Below, piece by piece: positions 25,975 through 37,920 of a stretch of DNA of 64,000 bases. Both the position numbers and the translations under genes were made by a program. The DNA lies in NCBI GenBank assembly GCA_020465985.1, contig JAANYP010001156.1, positions 408,492-472,491 on the forward strand, given 5' to 3'. This DNA is from Centrapalus pauciflorus (Eukaryota > Streptophyta > Magnoliopsida > Asterales > Asteraceae). How positions within the stretch are numbered: the first letter of the stretch is position 1; every line of letters starts with the position of its first letter. Below the pieces are notes generated by a model. The model was given only the letters and a program-made list of their open reading frames with translations. It did not search any database and was not told the origin of the DNA.

Positions 25975-26944
25975 TGTTAGTATATTGTGTGTAAAGATGA
26001 CATTACTACTGCATCATGACTGATTTCATAAAACACTTGAGGGTCATACCGATGAGCACAACTGAGCAGATGCAATTAAACTATTGAATAAATGATATTT
26101 GATATTGTTTATGACACGAAATGATCATTGAGATTAAATTAATGTGTGATTAATTATATCTCAAAGTACGGGGACTAAAAGTGCAATATTAGATATTGTA
26201 GTAATTTAATTGTCATTGGATGATAATTAAATAATTATCTAGTCTTTTATTTATTATTGGATATTAAATAAAAGATGCATTTATTTGAATTAATATTATC
26301 ATCAATTATTAGATAATTGGATGGATAATTATAAACAAATAAATAAGAGATAATTATAAATAACTATCTGGTCATTTATATATTATTGGATAATATATAA
26401 AAGATAAATATTATTTAATAGATATATAATTATAGAGATAATTATATAAGGTTTAAATAATAAAGATAATTATTAAGATATATATTATAATAATATATTA
26501 AAGTTTTAATTAATATATATATATATAATATATGTATGCGGCCATGTTTATATATATAAGCGTGTATATATATATATATAAACAACCCCAACGTTTTGGT
26601 GGAGGGTTTTCACAAAAGAAAACAACACACAAGTGTGTGTTTGTGTGTGTACGGCCGCAGGAAACAATAAACAAACCAAATGTGTTTGGTTTTCCGTTCT
26701 TCGTGTGTTTGATTGCATACTTGGCGCCGCTCGATCGTGTCATCACCGGTGGATACCGAGAGCATCTCCTTCGTGTATTCTTGTCATAGAATACAAAGGT
26801 ACGAATTTTTATTGCGTTCTTGTTTACTTATCTTATGTATACTTGATGATCCATGTACGGAATTCGTGATTTTTAAAAGCTTCCGCTGTGCGTTAATAAG
26901 ATTAATGTTTATGTTTTTATGAAAAACAATACGAATTCCCAACA
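25975..26944 (+). repeat. 3' LTR of the Copia-type element
   Basis: 970 bp, nearly identical to the 5' LTR except for point changes (e.g. catggctg/catgactg, gtcacacc/gtcatacc, aaagattcc/aaagcttcc) and a short (TA)n tract. Short frames at 26510-26922 are the same as those in the 5' LTR and are not genes. Confidence 0.9.
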
Positions 26945-27110
26945 TTTTTTTACAAATAGGCTTATATTATTTGTACCTAAATGAATATGAAAAAAACTAA
27001 AAAAAACTTTTGTTCCGAACATGTTCACATCTGAAACCCGTGTGTTCACAGATACTCACAGTACTCTGCATTTTTTAGGTACTCACACGAACCATATATA
27101 TATATATATA

Positions 27111-27529
27111 GGGTTGGGTTCCGGTAAGAACCCTCGTTACCGTGAGAACCACTCCAAAACGCACAAATTTATACATCAAATGCACAAATTTAAAAATTAA
27201 AAGTTTTACTTAAAACCATTATTAGTTTTAAATATTAATAAATATCATAATCTAACACTAAAATTACATTCAAAAATTATATTTCATTAAATAATAAAAT
27301 GGACAATTATTAGTTTTAAATATTAATAAATATCATATTTATATGCACAATTCGTACATAAAATGGATAAATTATAGCATGAGATGCGTAAATTTTTACA
27401 TGAAATGCATAAATATATCGAAAACATTTAGTTTTAGTATCAAATGCACAATTTTATATAGTGGATGCACAAATTTTAGAGTGGTTCTCACGTTCTCACG
27501 AAATAGAGGGGTTCTAATGTGAACCCAAT

Positions 27530-27531
<2 letters not shown>
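27111..27531. mobile_element. Micron-like TIR element C in (TA)n
   Basis: The left end GGGTTGGGTTCCGGTAAGAA follows (TA)n; the right end GGTTCTAATGTGAACCCAAT precedes another (TA)n (27533-27589). The ends are imperfect inverted repeats, and both have an inner 'gtgagaaccactc' / 'gagtggttctcac' pair (27149 and 27478). The interior is AT-rich with repeated 'aaatgcacaaatt' phrases. No coding capacity. Confidence 0.65.

Positions 27532-27532
<1 letters not shown>

Positions 27533-27589
<57 letters not shown>
27533..27589. repeat. (TA)n microsatellite
   Basis: About 28 TA units abutting element C on its right side. Confidence 0.95.
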
Positions 27590-27591
<2 letters not shown>

Positions 27592-27615
27592 AGAAAGATA
27601 TAACGTTCACATAAC

Positions 27616-28611
27616 TAAACGAGTTATCCAACACCCGCACGTTGCTGCGGGGTCTAAAAATATTAATTACAAAAATAAATATAAAAACGATGGAATAAAA
27701 GTACTTTTCAAATAATGAAAAACAACTTAACCAGGATCGAAGAGTGAAATTGAAAAGATGATATTGATTCAAGAAGCAAGACAAATGATACTGTTAGTTG
27801 GTTCTTATTATTGGTTTTTTAGATTTTGCAATGCTAAAATTACAAACAATGTCTTATTAAATCGGTTCGGAATTAAAATTAATTAATTTTTCATAAGCAT
27901 ATTTTGAAAATTTGTCATTGAATAAGTTTAATCGTCAATTTAATTTGTTGGTTTTACGATCAAATTAAAAAAATTTATAACGGTAATGTCTCTAATACAT
28001 CGATTAGGCAACGTTATAATACTAATGTTCAATGTTATACGTGATCATATTTAATGTAAAAAAATCTATATATTAAATAGTAACATTTTATTTATAAAAC
28101 AGTTTTATTAGAAGTTTGTATTGTGCATTTGAATAATAAAGTTTTTTTCATAGAATTAAACAATAATAATAGTTTCAAAAGAGAACTCCAAACTTAACTA
28201 TAATTAAAATCATAATTTTAAGTGCGTAAGAAAATGTTATAATAATAGTAATCTTCAATGTCATACATGATCATATTTAATAAAAAAAATCTGAATATCA
28301 AATAGTTACATTTTAATTATAAAACAATTTCATTAGAATCTAGATTGTGCATTTGAATAATAAAAGTCTTTTTCATAAAATTAAATATAAAAAGACAATT
28401 CCAAACATAAGTATAAATAAAATCATAATTTTAAGTGTGTAAGAAAATGTTGTAATGATAAATGTTAAAAAAGGACTAAACAAAAACTTATTAAAATAAA
28501 AGGGCTAAATAAAATATAACATTAAGACAATGGTGTGTTATGAAAATTTTGAATTTAAAATTAAAAAAAAAAAAAAGGAAAAATATGGGAGAATCTCATT
28601 GGTCTAATAGA
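27616..28611 (-). mobile_element. putative Helitron
   Basis: On the - strand the 3' end has the hairpin CCCGCAGCAACGTGCGGG followed by GATAACTCGTTTAG, a Helitron-like 3' terminus with a mutated CTAGT. A possible 5' end TCTATTAGACC, preceded by A, lies at 28611. The interior holds a tandem duplication (28013-28460). Ends are diverged, so confidence is moderate. Confidence 0.4.
28013..28460. repeat. tandem duplication, ~223-bp unit
   Basis: Unit starts at 28013 and 28236 share 'gatcatatttaat', 'tgtgcatttgaataata', 'aaaatcataattttaagtg' and 'gtaagaaaatgtt' in the same order. They are about 80% alike by eye, and a third start is seen at 28446. Confidence 0.7.
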
Positions 28612-29361
28612 TATGGTAAATGTATGTATATAATGGAATATATTACAGCATATAGTATCAACCTATGATACGAGAAACTTAAATATACCTTATCTTGTCT
28701 TTATGACTTTATCCCTCTAATATATATGTCTTTATATTTGTTTTCTTATAATGTTAGCAAATATGTTACCAAACAAGGGAATACTTGAATTACTTCATAT
28801 ATCACTCGCTATATCCGATCCTGTTTGCATTTCTTTAGTTAATCAATCATATGTAAAGTCAAATGGAGACATTTGTACAATAATTGTTTAAAATTATTAA
28901 AAATTTATAATTTAACCCACCCGTAGATGTTTTAAATGCAATTGTTTAAGTATTAATATGAGACGACTGGTATCAATCACCTAATTTTAATTAAGAGGCA
29001 TAAAAGAGGCCCAGGGACAAGAATAGTCGTTTCTTCAATTAATAGGAAAATTTTTGCTATCATTTTCATTTCCGCAATAAATTAACTTTCAGGATCAACC
29101 AAGAGCAAAGGTAACACGAGCAATCACTCAGTATCCATCAATTTTAGAGACTTATTTTAAAAACTTCTTATATGTATATATAGACTCGAGATTGTAACAA
29201 CGATTTTGCCTGCCGTTGTAGTGAGGTCAAGCATGGCACACATTTTCTAGTAGGTGTACATTGGTTTGGTCAATTTTGTATCCCATTCACTTGTCACTCT
29301 CTCTCACCGTATTTCCTTTTCACCCTTCTCAATTTCTCATGTCAAAGATCGATCCATTTTA

Positions 29362-29364
<3 letters not shown>
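28612..29364. other. intergenic, no gene
   Basis: AT-rich sequence with no open frame beyond chance and no recognised element. The frame at 29254-29535 runs through the (TA)n tract and is an artefact. Confidence 0.5.

Positions 29365-29427
<63 letters not shown>
29365..29427. repeat. (TA)n microsatellite
   Basis: About 31 TA units abutting element B on its left side. Confidence 0.95.
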
Positions 29428-29431
<4 letters not shown>

Positions 29432-30668
29432 GGGGGTTCAACGGAAAACCGATGTGCACCGGAAAACTTCCGAAACTCCTTAGGACCATTGATCTTGGTG
29501 CAAAGCAGCTAAAAATGGCGGTGGCAGGATTGTAATTATGTGCAACTTTGGTAAATGTTCGTGCAGCTAATTTTGGGCGTGGAAGGGCAAAATCGTCCAA
29601 AAAATGTTCACAACTTTTTTTTAAAAAAAACACCACCTAACTTAGTGAAACCGTCCCTCTCTCTCCTTCCGATTTTTATGCACCGATAACCCAAAAAATT
29701 TTGAATTCGATTTTGTTCCTATAATCTTGAAAGGAAACCCAAAATTTTGGGTTTGTTTTAATAAAGATTTACTCTATGGATGTAGATGCATCATCGTCGA
29801 GGAAGAACGCAAAAACAAAGCACCAGGTAGGGTTTTGACTGTATCCGACGACGAAGGCTCGTCTTCGTGGGAAACATTAACAATGTCGGACATAGAGAGG
29901 GATATGGCATCAAAATCAGGTATACATTGGGTTTCATCTGATGTTGATGCATGTTTTTGTTGTTGCTTCGATAGATGCATCAGTATGTGTGTGGGATAAT
30001 GCATCTATGGGTGCTTCGTTAATACGTCTTAATTAGGAATTAAAATGCATTTTTGTGTTGTGTTACTACATTTATACAATTGTGAATCCACGTATAAGCA
30101 AAATGTGAAGTAATTTTTGCTTGGTATAAACTGATGCATAATGTTGTAGTTGGTGCAGGGGGGTTGTTTTTATGTATGTTGGCTTTTCGATCTTGATTTT
30201 ACAGGTGCATCAATATGAGTGTGAGATAATGCATCTATGGCTGTCTTAGTTGATAGGTCTTAAGTAGGAATGAAAATGCATTTTTGTGTTGTATTGCTAC
30301 ATTTTTACAGTTGTGAATCAACGTATAAGAAACAGTGAGGTACTTGGTGTTGAGTATAAGATGATGCATACTAACATAGTTTGTGCAGGGGGTTGGTTTT
30401 ATGTGTATAATGTAATTGATTTTGAGTTTACAAATGCATCAAAATCAGAATGATTTTTGGAATAGATAATCATGAAATCAGGAAGGTTGAGAGATTTTAG
30501 GATACCATAATTAAAAAAATCAGATTTAAAATATATTAGATAATGTATCATTTGCAATACCCGAAAATGCCCTTGATTACTGTTTTGATGCATGGGCGGG
30601 TGCCAGTGGTGCAACGGGAGTTTCCCAGAGTTTTCCGGTGCACATCGGTTTTCCATTGAACCCGCCCC
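29428..30668. mobile_element. Micron-like TIR element B in (TA)n
   Basis: The left end AAAAGGGGGGTTCAACGGAA continues AACCGATGTGCACCGGAAAACTT. The right end is its inverted copy (GTTTTCCGGTGCACATCGG, then TTTTCCATTGAACCCGCCCC), a TIR of about 36 bp with only a few mismatches. (TA)n lies on both sides (29365-29427 and 30669-30685). The interior has two ~205-bp direct copies (from about 29975 and 30203), each with 'gataatgcatctatgg' and 'aaatgcatttttgtgttgt', and is rich in GATGCAT. A small frame at 29727-29999 is not convincing as a gene. Confidence 0.75.
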
Positions 30669-30685
30669 TATATATATATATATAT

Positions 30686-31102
30686 CACTCTATAATTATA
30701 TACTTTTGAATTTTACACATTTATATGATGTATTTTTTGTACATATATGTAGTATACTTATAAAGTGTTTCAATAAGGTAATTGAGTGATCTGATGACCG
30801 ATAACATGTCATCCACCTATTTAATTGAAACACTTTTAAAAGTTTGATTACCAAATGTGCACAAAATGAAATGTACACTACATAAAAATGCATAAATAGA
30901 AAGTTTGACCAAACATGGTAACTTGTTGTATCTGTCATCAAGTCAACCAATTATCTAACTGAAACACATTAAAAAGTACACTACATATATATACAGAAAT
31001 TCAAAAGTACATAACTATTTGGTTTCATTATCCCTTTCGTTTATCGTTTCTCTCTTTCTACCTCCATACACCCTTCGGGGTTAATAATACTTATATATTG
31101 AA
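30686..31102. other. intergenic with inverted repeat
   Basis: The phrases 'tacttttgaattttacacatttatatgatgta...' (30700) and 'cactacatatatatacagaaattcaaaagta' (30977) are inverted relative to each other. 'gtgtttcaataaggtaattgagtgatctgatgacc' (30767) likewise faces 'atctgtcatcaagtcaaccaattatctaactgaaacac' (30927). This suggests a ~310-bp foldback MITE at about 30695-31012. Confidence 0.45.
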
Positions 31103-31145
31103 TCTATATACATAATAAAGAAAAACACTTATTGACATATGTCAT
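31103..31145 (+). mobile_element. Helitron 5' end (extent unknown)
   Basis: TCTATATACATAATAAAG followed by a GACATATGTCATC box, preceded by A: the same 5' block as the other short Helitrons here. No convincing hairpin plus CTAG was found downstream. Confidence 0.4.
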
Positions 31146-31744
31146 CATATTAAGTCTTAACTTTTTTTTCATCTTTCCTCCTAAATTTCCTTAATTAATT
31201 TCTTAAATATTGTAATTAATTGACCAACTTAAATCTATTTCCCTTCAATTTTTTTTAATTTAAATATCAACTAACCAACTACAAATTCAATAAATTAAAC
31301 TCTCTATATTTAAATGAAACCTATATTTTAATAAAGCCTTCATTTTTTTCTTAAATTGTTATTTTTTGTTAATAAATCGTTTATTTAAATCAAAACTATA
31401 TTCTAAAAATTATTTATTATAAATACTATTAAAAAAGATAATTCATGTCACGTGTCTTGCCCTCCACTCACCTTTTGGATTTCCCCGTTTTTCCCATAAT
31501 TACATATATATTTTACTAAGTGATATTTCTCTTTTTGTTATTCAAAACCTTTTATATGTATTTATTTAAATATAAATATTTATAAGTTTTTTGAACAGAG
31601 AATTATGTACTTTTTTATTTCATAGTATTCAATAACTCGTCTACAGTAGTTTATCATTAGTATTTTAAGATACTTTTTATATTTATAAATTAAATTGATG
31701 TCGATTAATTTTTGACCATTTAATATTTAATGTTAGGTTGATAC
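31146..31744. other. AT-rich intergenic DNA, no gene
   Basis: Nothing recognised apart from a CATGTCACGTGTCTTG box at 31445, similar to the subterminal boxes of the short Helitrons. Confidence 0.4.
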
Positions 31745-32592
31745 GCAAACATTTAATTTTTTGACAACTACTTTTAGTATGCAAAGGGTTTTTAAAGGAC
31801 CAATTATTTCAGTTACTTGTAAAAAAACTTTAGTAACAAATAAAAACGATTATAATAATTAAATTACAAATAAAAAATCGAGTTTTTAAAGGTTCGTGAA
31901 AAAATAATTATGTTTTTCAAAAAACAACGTCCCTCATTGTTTTTTTTTAATACAAGTTTTTAAATGTTTTCTTAAATAAGAGTTTTTAAATGCTTTGTAT
32001 ACCAAAATATAAAAGTTTAACGCGCGGTTATTGCACAAACGATTATATTTTATTTAAGAATATAAATTTTCAACCGTTTTCTAAAATAAATTTGTTTAAA
32101 CATGTTAAACAACTCGTGTCGTTTGTAATATCTTTTAAATATTTTTTCAAATATATAAATAATCATTCTCACTTTTGTGTCAACCCAACAAATTCTTTTA
32201 ATGATTGTTTAATCATTTTACAAGACAGAAGTTTTAAAATAAAACGTATATACCATATATCATATTTCAAATTTCATAGGAATAGTAAAATACTTTTAAG
32301 TTTTAACATATATATATATAAAAGTAATTAAATGTTATTATTTATAGGAATAGAAAATTAGAATAATAACAATCGGGTTGATATTGACAACCCATTTTTA
32401 TTAGTTGTATCTCCCTACACCATCAATAGTAGCCTTTTTGAAAAATAATATTATATAAAATATAGGGAATATGAAAATAATATTATTCGTAAACTATTCA
32501 AAATTTTTGAATAATAGGCAAACATTTAATTTTTTGACAACTACTTTTAGTATGCAAACAGTTTTAAAGGACCAATTATTTCAGTTACTTGT
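31745..32592. repeat. ~76-bp direct repeats bracketing 700 bp
   Basis: The same ~76-bp segment (GCAAACATTTAATTTTTTGA ... CAATTATTTCAGTTACTTGT) occurs at 31745-31820 and 32518-32592 with only a few differences. The 697 bp between are AT-rich and non-coding. It could be a very small terminal-repeat element or a repair-associated duplication; no TG...CA ends or primer site were seen, so it is left unclassified. Confidence 0.65.
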
Positions 32593-32729
32593 GTAAGTGA
32601 GATGTTACGAGTTCGACTCCCGTCGGAGGCAAGCTGAAATTTAGGTGGAGAAGGTAAGTATTGGAGTAAAGGAGTAGTATAGGAGTAGAAGTAGGATAGT
32701 TTTCCGTATAAAAATTAAATTACATATAT

Positions 32730-33161
32730 TGTTAAAAATATATTGGCACTTTATGCAAGTTAATGTTGGAATTGGGTCTATAATCTATTGGGTCATGTTT
32801 ATACCCGTTGGGTTGTTGACCCGGTTGTTTGGGTTTTGACCCGTGGCTATATAATGCTATATAATGTAGCTGGAAGGGTATGAAAGAAAGCAGATTAATT
32901 CATTGAGTTCTTTCAGTCTGTAACTCTGTAAAGTTTCCTTCGTCTCTTTAATTTTCTTTCTCTAAAATTGTGAATGAGGTTGTAAAGTCTTGAACTCTGA
33001 AAGATTGAGAGTGAGCTTCATCTGTTGATGAAGACTCAGAGAGTTATTGTAGTGAGTTTTATCTTGTAAGTAATAGGGTGGTCTACGGACCGGTTGTTTG
33101 AGGGTTATTGGAAATATAGTGAAAGTTCTTGATCTGTTGGTGTTCGTTCTTAATTTCTTCA
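32730..33161 (+). repeat. 5' LTR of the second Copia-type element
   Basis: 432 bp. It contains a possible TATA box region (tggctatataatgctatataatg, 32843-32865) and a T/C-rich transcribed-like part. Differences from the 3' LTR include ttgggtct/ttgagtct, tttgggtt/tttaggtt and gtagctgg/gtcgctgg. Confidence 0.9.
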
Positions 33162-33180
33162 TGGCATCAAGAGCCAGGTT
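33162..33180 (+). other. primer-binding site
   Basis: TGGCATCAAGAGCCAGGTT directly follows the LTR. It is a slightly diverged form of the initiator tRNA-Met complement TGGTATCAGAGC with an extra A. Confidence 0.75.
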
Positions 33181-34275
33181 CTGAGTGATTTCCCACGAAT
33201 CTTTTACACCACTTCATCATATAAGAGCAAAGGTTTTCGTTTATGGCTCTGGTTTGCTATTCTGGTTAAGGTTTCGAACTGGGGTCTGGTTCGGGGTTCT
33301 TTGGGTTTGCCTGGTTAAGGGTTTGAATTTCTCTGCATACTCATCATTTTCTTGGGCCTGTCTAGTTGTCCGACTTAGGGTTTCTGATGGCGAGTTTGTT
33401 CTGGTTCTTAACGATCTGGGTGTAGTGTTTGCGGTTGTTGAAAATTGGTCGGTTTAGGGTTTCATCTTAGAACCCTAAATTCGTTTTGGTGGTTACTGTT
33501 CTTCCACTGGTTTCCTTGTTCATTCTGTTTTTCTTTCTAAGTTAGGGTTTGTATTCATGAGGTAATCATTGATTGAATGCAAATCTAGGAGTTTTTTTTC
33601 TTTTTATTGTTTTTTCCTTTTCCTGGCCGTGTTCGAGTGCTATCTGCATTTGGTTGGGGTTTAATCTTGAAAACCTACCATGGTTGTTCGAAGCTCGTTG
33701 CCTTGGTGATTCCGCTGCAATCGTTTCAGATTTGTAAGGTGGTATTAATTTTTTGAGGAACTTCATTGTAAGTATTTCTTTCCTAACTTGTGTGTAGCAA
33801 GTACCTGCTGTGGGAGTTTTCGTACTGACGAAAATCAACTGCCCCCACATGTCATACTTGGCCTATATGCAAGTATCATCTTACTTCCTGATTTTAAATT
33901 TTTTGAAATTCAGACTTGGGCTTGACCGGGCCTCTTGAAGGTCTTGGAATCCTGTCCATAATGGTCTGAGTTTCTTGGTTCTTTTGTGAGTTCAGTATTG
34001 TTATCTGTGGTTACTTGTTGGTATCTGTTCTAACTGGTTTATATGGTTGATGATTATTGTTTATCTCTTCTGTTAAAAAGGGATAACACTTGAAGATACC
34101 CAAACTAGTAAATATTTGTACGTAACAAGACACTATCTTCCAGAAAATTACACAGTGCCATTAACATGTTTTAATCTATGATAATAAGCAGAACCAGAAG
34201 ATTCACTTTGAGTCAAAGTGTTATCTGAAATGCAATATAGTGAAAAAAAAATGAATGAAAAATATTAACAATAGG

Positions 34276-35395
34276 GAAGGTGTAAAGTGTTTAAATGTGG
34301 AAGAATAAGGCATACTGCTAGCTTAAATATATTTGTGTTTGGGTCTGGCAGTTACTGTAAGGGTTGGATTGTTGTATTTGATCCAAATTATCTCATGCCT
34401 AATTATGTTTAAGAGCTGTTAATGTGATGGATGTTTCTGGATAAAATCTAACTCTGTTAATGTAAAATTGGAGAGTTAAATTTGACCAATAATGTCATGT
34501 TTTCTGGTGTATTAATTGTTCTTGAATATTGTACAAAATTGTTATTTGTGTATTAAACTGTCAAGGATAGATGAACTGCATTTCTCTAGAACCTAAAATC
34601 CAAGAAACATGTTAAATGGGTCTTGTATGCATTTATGTGTTTAATCCTCTTAGTTACCCTATTGTTCATGTTTTGGTTGTTAATCTCAAACATAATGGAT
34701 TAGTGGCTCATTGTGAAATTTGTCATCTCATCAAGCTAAGAAACCAATGAACCATTTCTTTTGAGTAATCATAAGAATAGTTTGGTTTGGGACATTATAA
34801 GTCGCTAGTAAAGCAGACCATAAATAACTTTTACTACTATTGTTGATGCTTTCTCAAGGGCTGCATGTCTTTTCTGTTAATATCTGAAGTAGAAAGTCCT
34901 TGAAAATATTAGTTAATGTTTTGGTTGGAAACTCAGTTTAATAAAGTGATTAAGGTGTTTAGATACGATAATGGTACAAATTAAGTTTGAAAAGTGTGTT
35001 CTAGTTGGCTTTCAAGTAGTACAGCCTTGAAAAGGGACTGTTCATACTTTCTAGAGAGATAATTTTATGAAAAATATTGGTTTCTTTAACTCTCCTGGTT
35101 TGTAATGGTTTTCCCTCTTTTTTTTAAAAAAAAAAAGGAAGTTAGAGATTCTCTTTAATGTTTTGTTATAAGTTCTCAGTTGTAAAATCTATGTTTTCTT
35201 TTTTTGAAATATCCAATCTGTCTGAGTTGATTGTCTGAATCATTTGTTAAGTCAAAAGACCCATCGATAATCCTGTATGGCTTTGGTTTGGGTTTGAGAA
35301 GGTTGTGAGTTACTCTAATTGTCTTTATTGGTGTCAGTTTTATATAGAGGAGGTACAAGACAAGGTTAGTTGCCAAGGTGTATAGTTAAAAGATG
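34276..35395 (+). pseudogene. gag-pol remnants of the second Copia-type element
   Basis: Pieces visible in + frames: a gag zinc knuckle with one-base frameshift (CGRIRHTAS near 34290-34325); an integrase zinc-finger piece (HCEICHLIK near 34709); the integrase core phrase FNKVIKVFRYDNGT (34937-34980), matching the second catalytic Asp region of Copia integrases; and the start of reverse transcriptase, YKTRLVAKG (35355-35380). Between them are deletions, stops and frameshifts. No protease, RT active-site box or RNase H could be read. Not functional. Confidence 0.75.
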
Positions 35396-36690
35396 TATAT
35401 ATGACATTTAAAAAATAAAAATAAATAAATAAATAAAATAAAAAAAATAATAATAATAAATAAATAAATAAAGCAGAAGAAGGCCGTAAAATATGATTCT
35501 AGTTTCAAGTGACTGCTCGATACAATTAATTTTGATTATGTTTAATGGTTGAAAGTTATTAGTTGAAAGTTACTCAAAAATGTTGGTTTGTTTAGTATGG
35601 TCTGTTATGGTTATGTTCTGGTTATCTGTGTGTTTGCAGTTACTTGTCTCTAAGTTGGGTACGTTTGGGTTGTTCCTTTGTGCAACACATAAATAATTTT
35701 TACTCATTATTTGTTATGTTGAAAAGTCTCTGGTTGTTAAACAATATATGAGTTCCAAGTTACAGGTTAATGTTCAAGTTTCAGATTAATATTTGAAAAA
35801 AAAAAATAGTTAAAATGAACCTCCAATAACCCGTGTTTCATGTGTGCCTAAGCGTTTGAAGTTGGTTTATACTCTATGCATGGGAAAGAGGCAGCATGTA
35901 TTGTAGTGCCTGTAAAGTGTTTTTGCACAATAATGTTGCAGTTTACGTTGCTGCCAATCTTGTCTTTTGTGAAGAAAGGAAAAAGCTAGTTGCTTAGAAG
36001 TTTGTCTCTATGTTATTAGAGAGAATGTTTTTGGAAGGGGTGGTTGATTTAAAATTTGTTGTTCCTGCTGATAACACAGCAGAAAGGTGAGGTTGTCAAT
36101 TATGTTAAAATAGGTTGGTAAAATTGTATTTTCAAGATAATGGTTGGTTAGTTGTGGTTGAAAATTATTGGAAAATGTGATTTGAGTTATCCACGTTCAC
36201 CGCACCATGTTGAAATAAATGGTAATAATTTCATGTTCTAGTGGTTGTTTGTTATTCGTCGGTCTTCATGGTTAATGGTTAATGGTTAATGGTTGGCAGT
36301 TAAAAATGGTGTGTTAAATTTGTTTCTCTATTATCTTGAGAATTATTGGTTAAAAATAAGTTGGTAATATGGTTAGTGGTTGGATTCTTTTAGTTGCAGG
36401 TATTTGGGGTTTGAGATCATTAAAGCTTTTAGAATCCTGGTGTCTTATTGTACAAATGGGCGACCTCATATCTTCATGGGAAGTGTATCATTCCTACTGG
36501 AATAAGTGTGTTGAGTTGATCAGATGCTGCTGCTAAAGAATCAGGTAAGAAATTTGTGAACTCTTTGAGCAGGTTTGTTTGATTATGAAGAAAAGCAGCA
36601 ACTTCCCAATGGACGTCACTAACAGACCTGTTTTCCTTCCTGTATACATGGTCATCATCTTGGAATCTTTTGAATTGTTTCCACCATTAA
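35396..36690 (+). other. 3' internal region of the second Copia-type element
   Basis: It begins with an A-rich (AAAT)n-like stretch (35409-35472) and continues as GT-rich non-coding sequence with a 'ggttaatggttaatggttaatgg' microrepeat (36269-36292). No conserved domain can be read. Confidence 0.5.
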
Positions 36691-36702
36691 CTTGTAGGGG
36701 GG
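36691..36702 (+). other. polypurine tract
   Basis: CTTGTAGGGGGG immediately before the 3' LTR, a G-rich plus-strand primer site. Confidence 0.65.
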
Positions 36703-37252
<550 letters not shown>

Positions 37253-37701
37253 ATTATAGATGTTATAAGCTTAACCAACAATTATAACTAGTGTAATACC
37301 CGTGCGGTGCACGGGATGACTTTTTTAGGTTTATAAAAACATAGATTTTATTACATACCTAAAACAAACAAATATCCATTTATATTGTTTCTGACAATAT
37401 ATATTCAAATATATTTGTTCGAAAACATTTATATATGTAAAATTTTAAATGCATCAAATCTCAATAGTATACAAACAAAACACATAAATCAAATAACCAT
37501 ATCAATATAAACTCAAGAATAATATATACGGATAAAATATGGAACGACTTCATATGCATGCCATACTGATCTCGACCTTCGATAGTACCTCATAATTGAA
37601 ACTATAATTATTGGATATATCATGTACGGATAAAACACACCAAATCTCATTAGTAAGCACCAATTTTCCTTGCCACATTTGTCATTTAAGCTTCCTCGTG
37701 A

Positions 37702-37920
37702 TCACCATTTATCCCAAACCAACCTAATTAACTCACCATTATCACCCTTAATTTTGTCCTTACTCCTATGATCTTCCTCAAATTCATTTCTAGCTGAAAT
37801 CATAGTGCAACTAAACTTTGAATCCATGAAACCCGAAAAAGCAAAATCTGGTGTACAAAGAGAAGATGGTTCTATTCTATCGACCTGAACATGTTGGAGA
37901 ACCGGTGGTGACTTTGGCAT
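37702..37920 (-). pseudogene. exon-like fragment inside the large Helitron
   Basis: A 72-residue - strand frame ending ...GELIRLVWDKW before a stop. It has coding-like composition and a recognisable diverged duplicate of its DNA at 39340-39400 and 40555-40640. It contains no motif I can name. It could be the last exon of a degenerate Helitron-borne gene or a captured host fragment. Confidence 0.3.

Larger units (their letters stand above)
19190..26944 (+). mobile_element. Copia-type LTR retrotransposon, non-autonomous (gag remnant only)
   Basis: A complete 7755-bp element. LTRs begin TGTTAG and end CCCAACA; TTTTT flanks both sides as a likely 5-bp target duplication inside a T run. A primer-binding site complementary to initiator tRNA-Met lies 1 bp after the 5' LTR and a purine tract precedes the 3' LTR. 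The interior has a ~2.8-kb non-coding leader, a broken gag with a zinc knuckle, and about 2 kb without recognisable protease, integrase, reverse transcriptase or RNase H. It must have depended on enzymes supplied in trans. By eye the LTRs differ by roughly ten substitutions over ~950 aligned bases plus TA-length change, so insertion is recent. Confidence 0.88.
18173..27093. mobile_element. Micron-like TIR element D, broken by a Helitron and a Copia-type element
   Basis: The left end, directly after (TA)n, is GATTTGGGTTCAAATGAGTA. The right end is GGTACTCACACGAACC, directly before (TA)n (27094-27110). The two are imperfect inverted repeats. If the Copia-type insertion (19190-26944 plus one TTTTT copy) is removed, about 1.16 kb remains, which also contains the Helitron at 18246-19054. 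GTTCACAT motifs occur on both sides of the insertion. The pairing of ends across 8.9 kb is an inference from terminal similarity and shared (TA)n context. Confidence 0.5.

Noticed and set aside
32590..32640. tRNA-like phrase GAGTTCGACTCCCGTCGGAGG resembling a T arm or B box (here slightly over the quoted core GTTCGACTCC)
   Set aside because: No matching A box, anticodon arm or acceptor stem could be built upstream; not a tRNA gene, and too weak for a SINE call.
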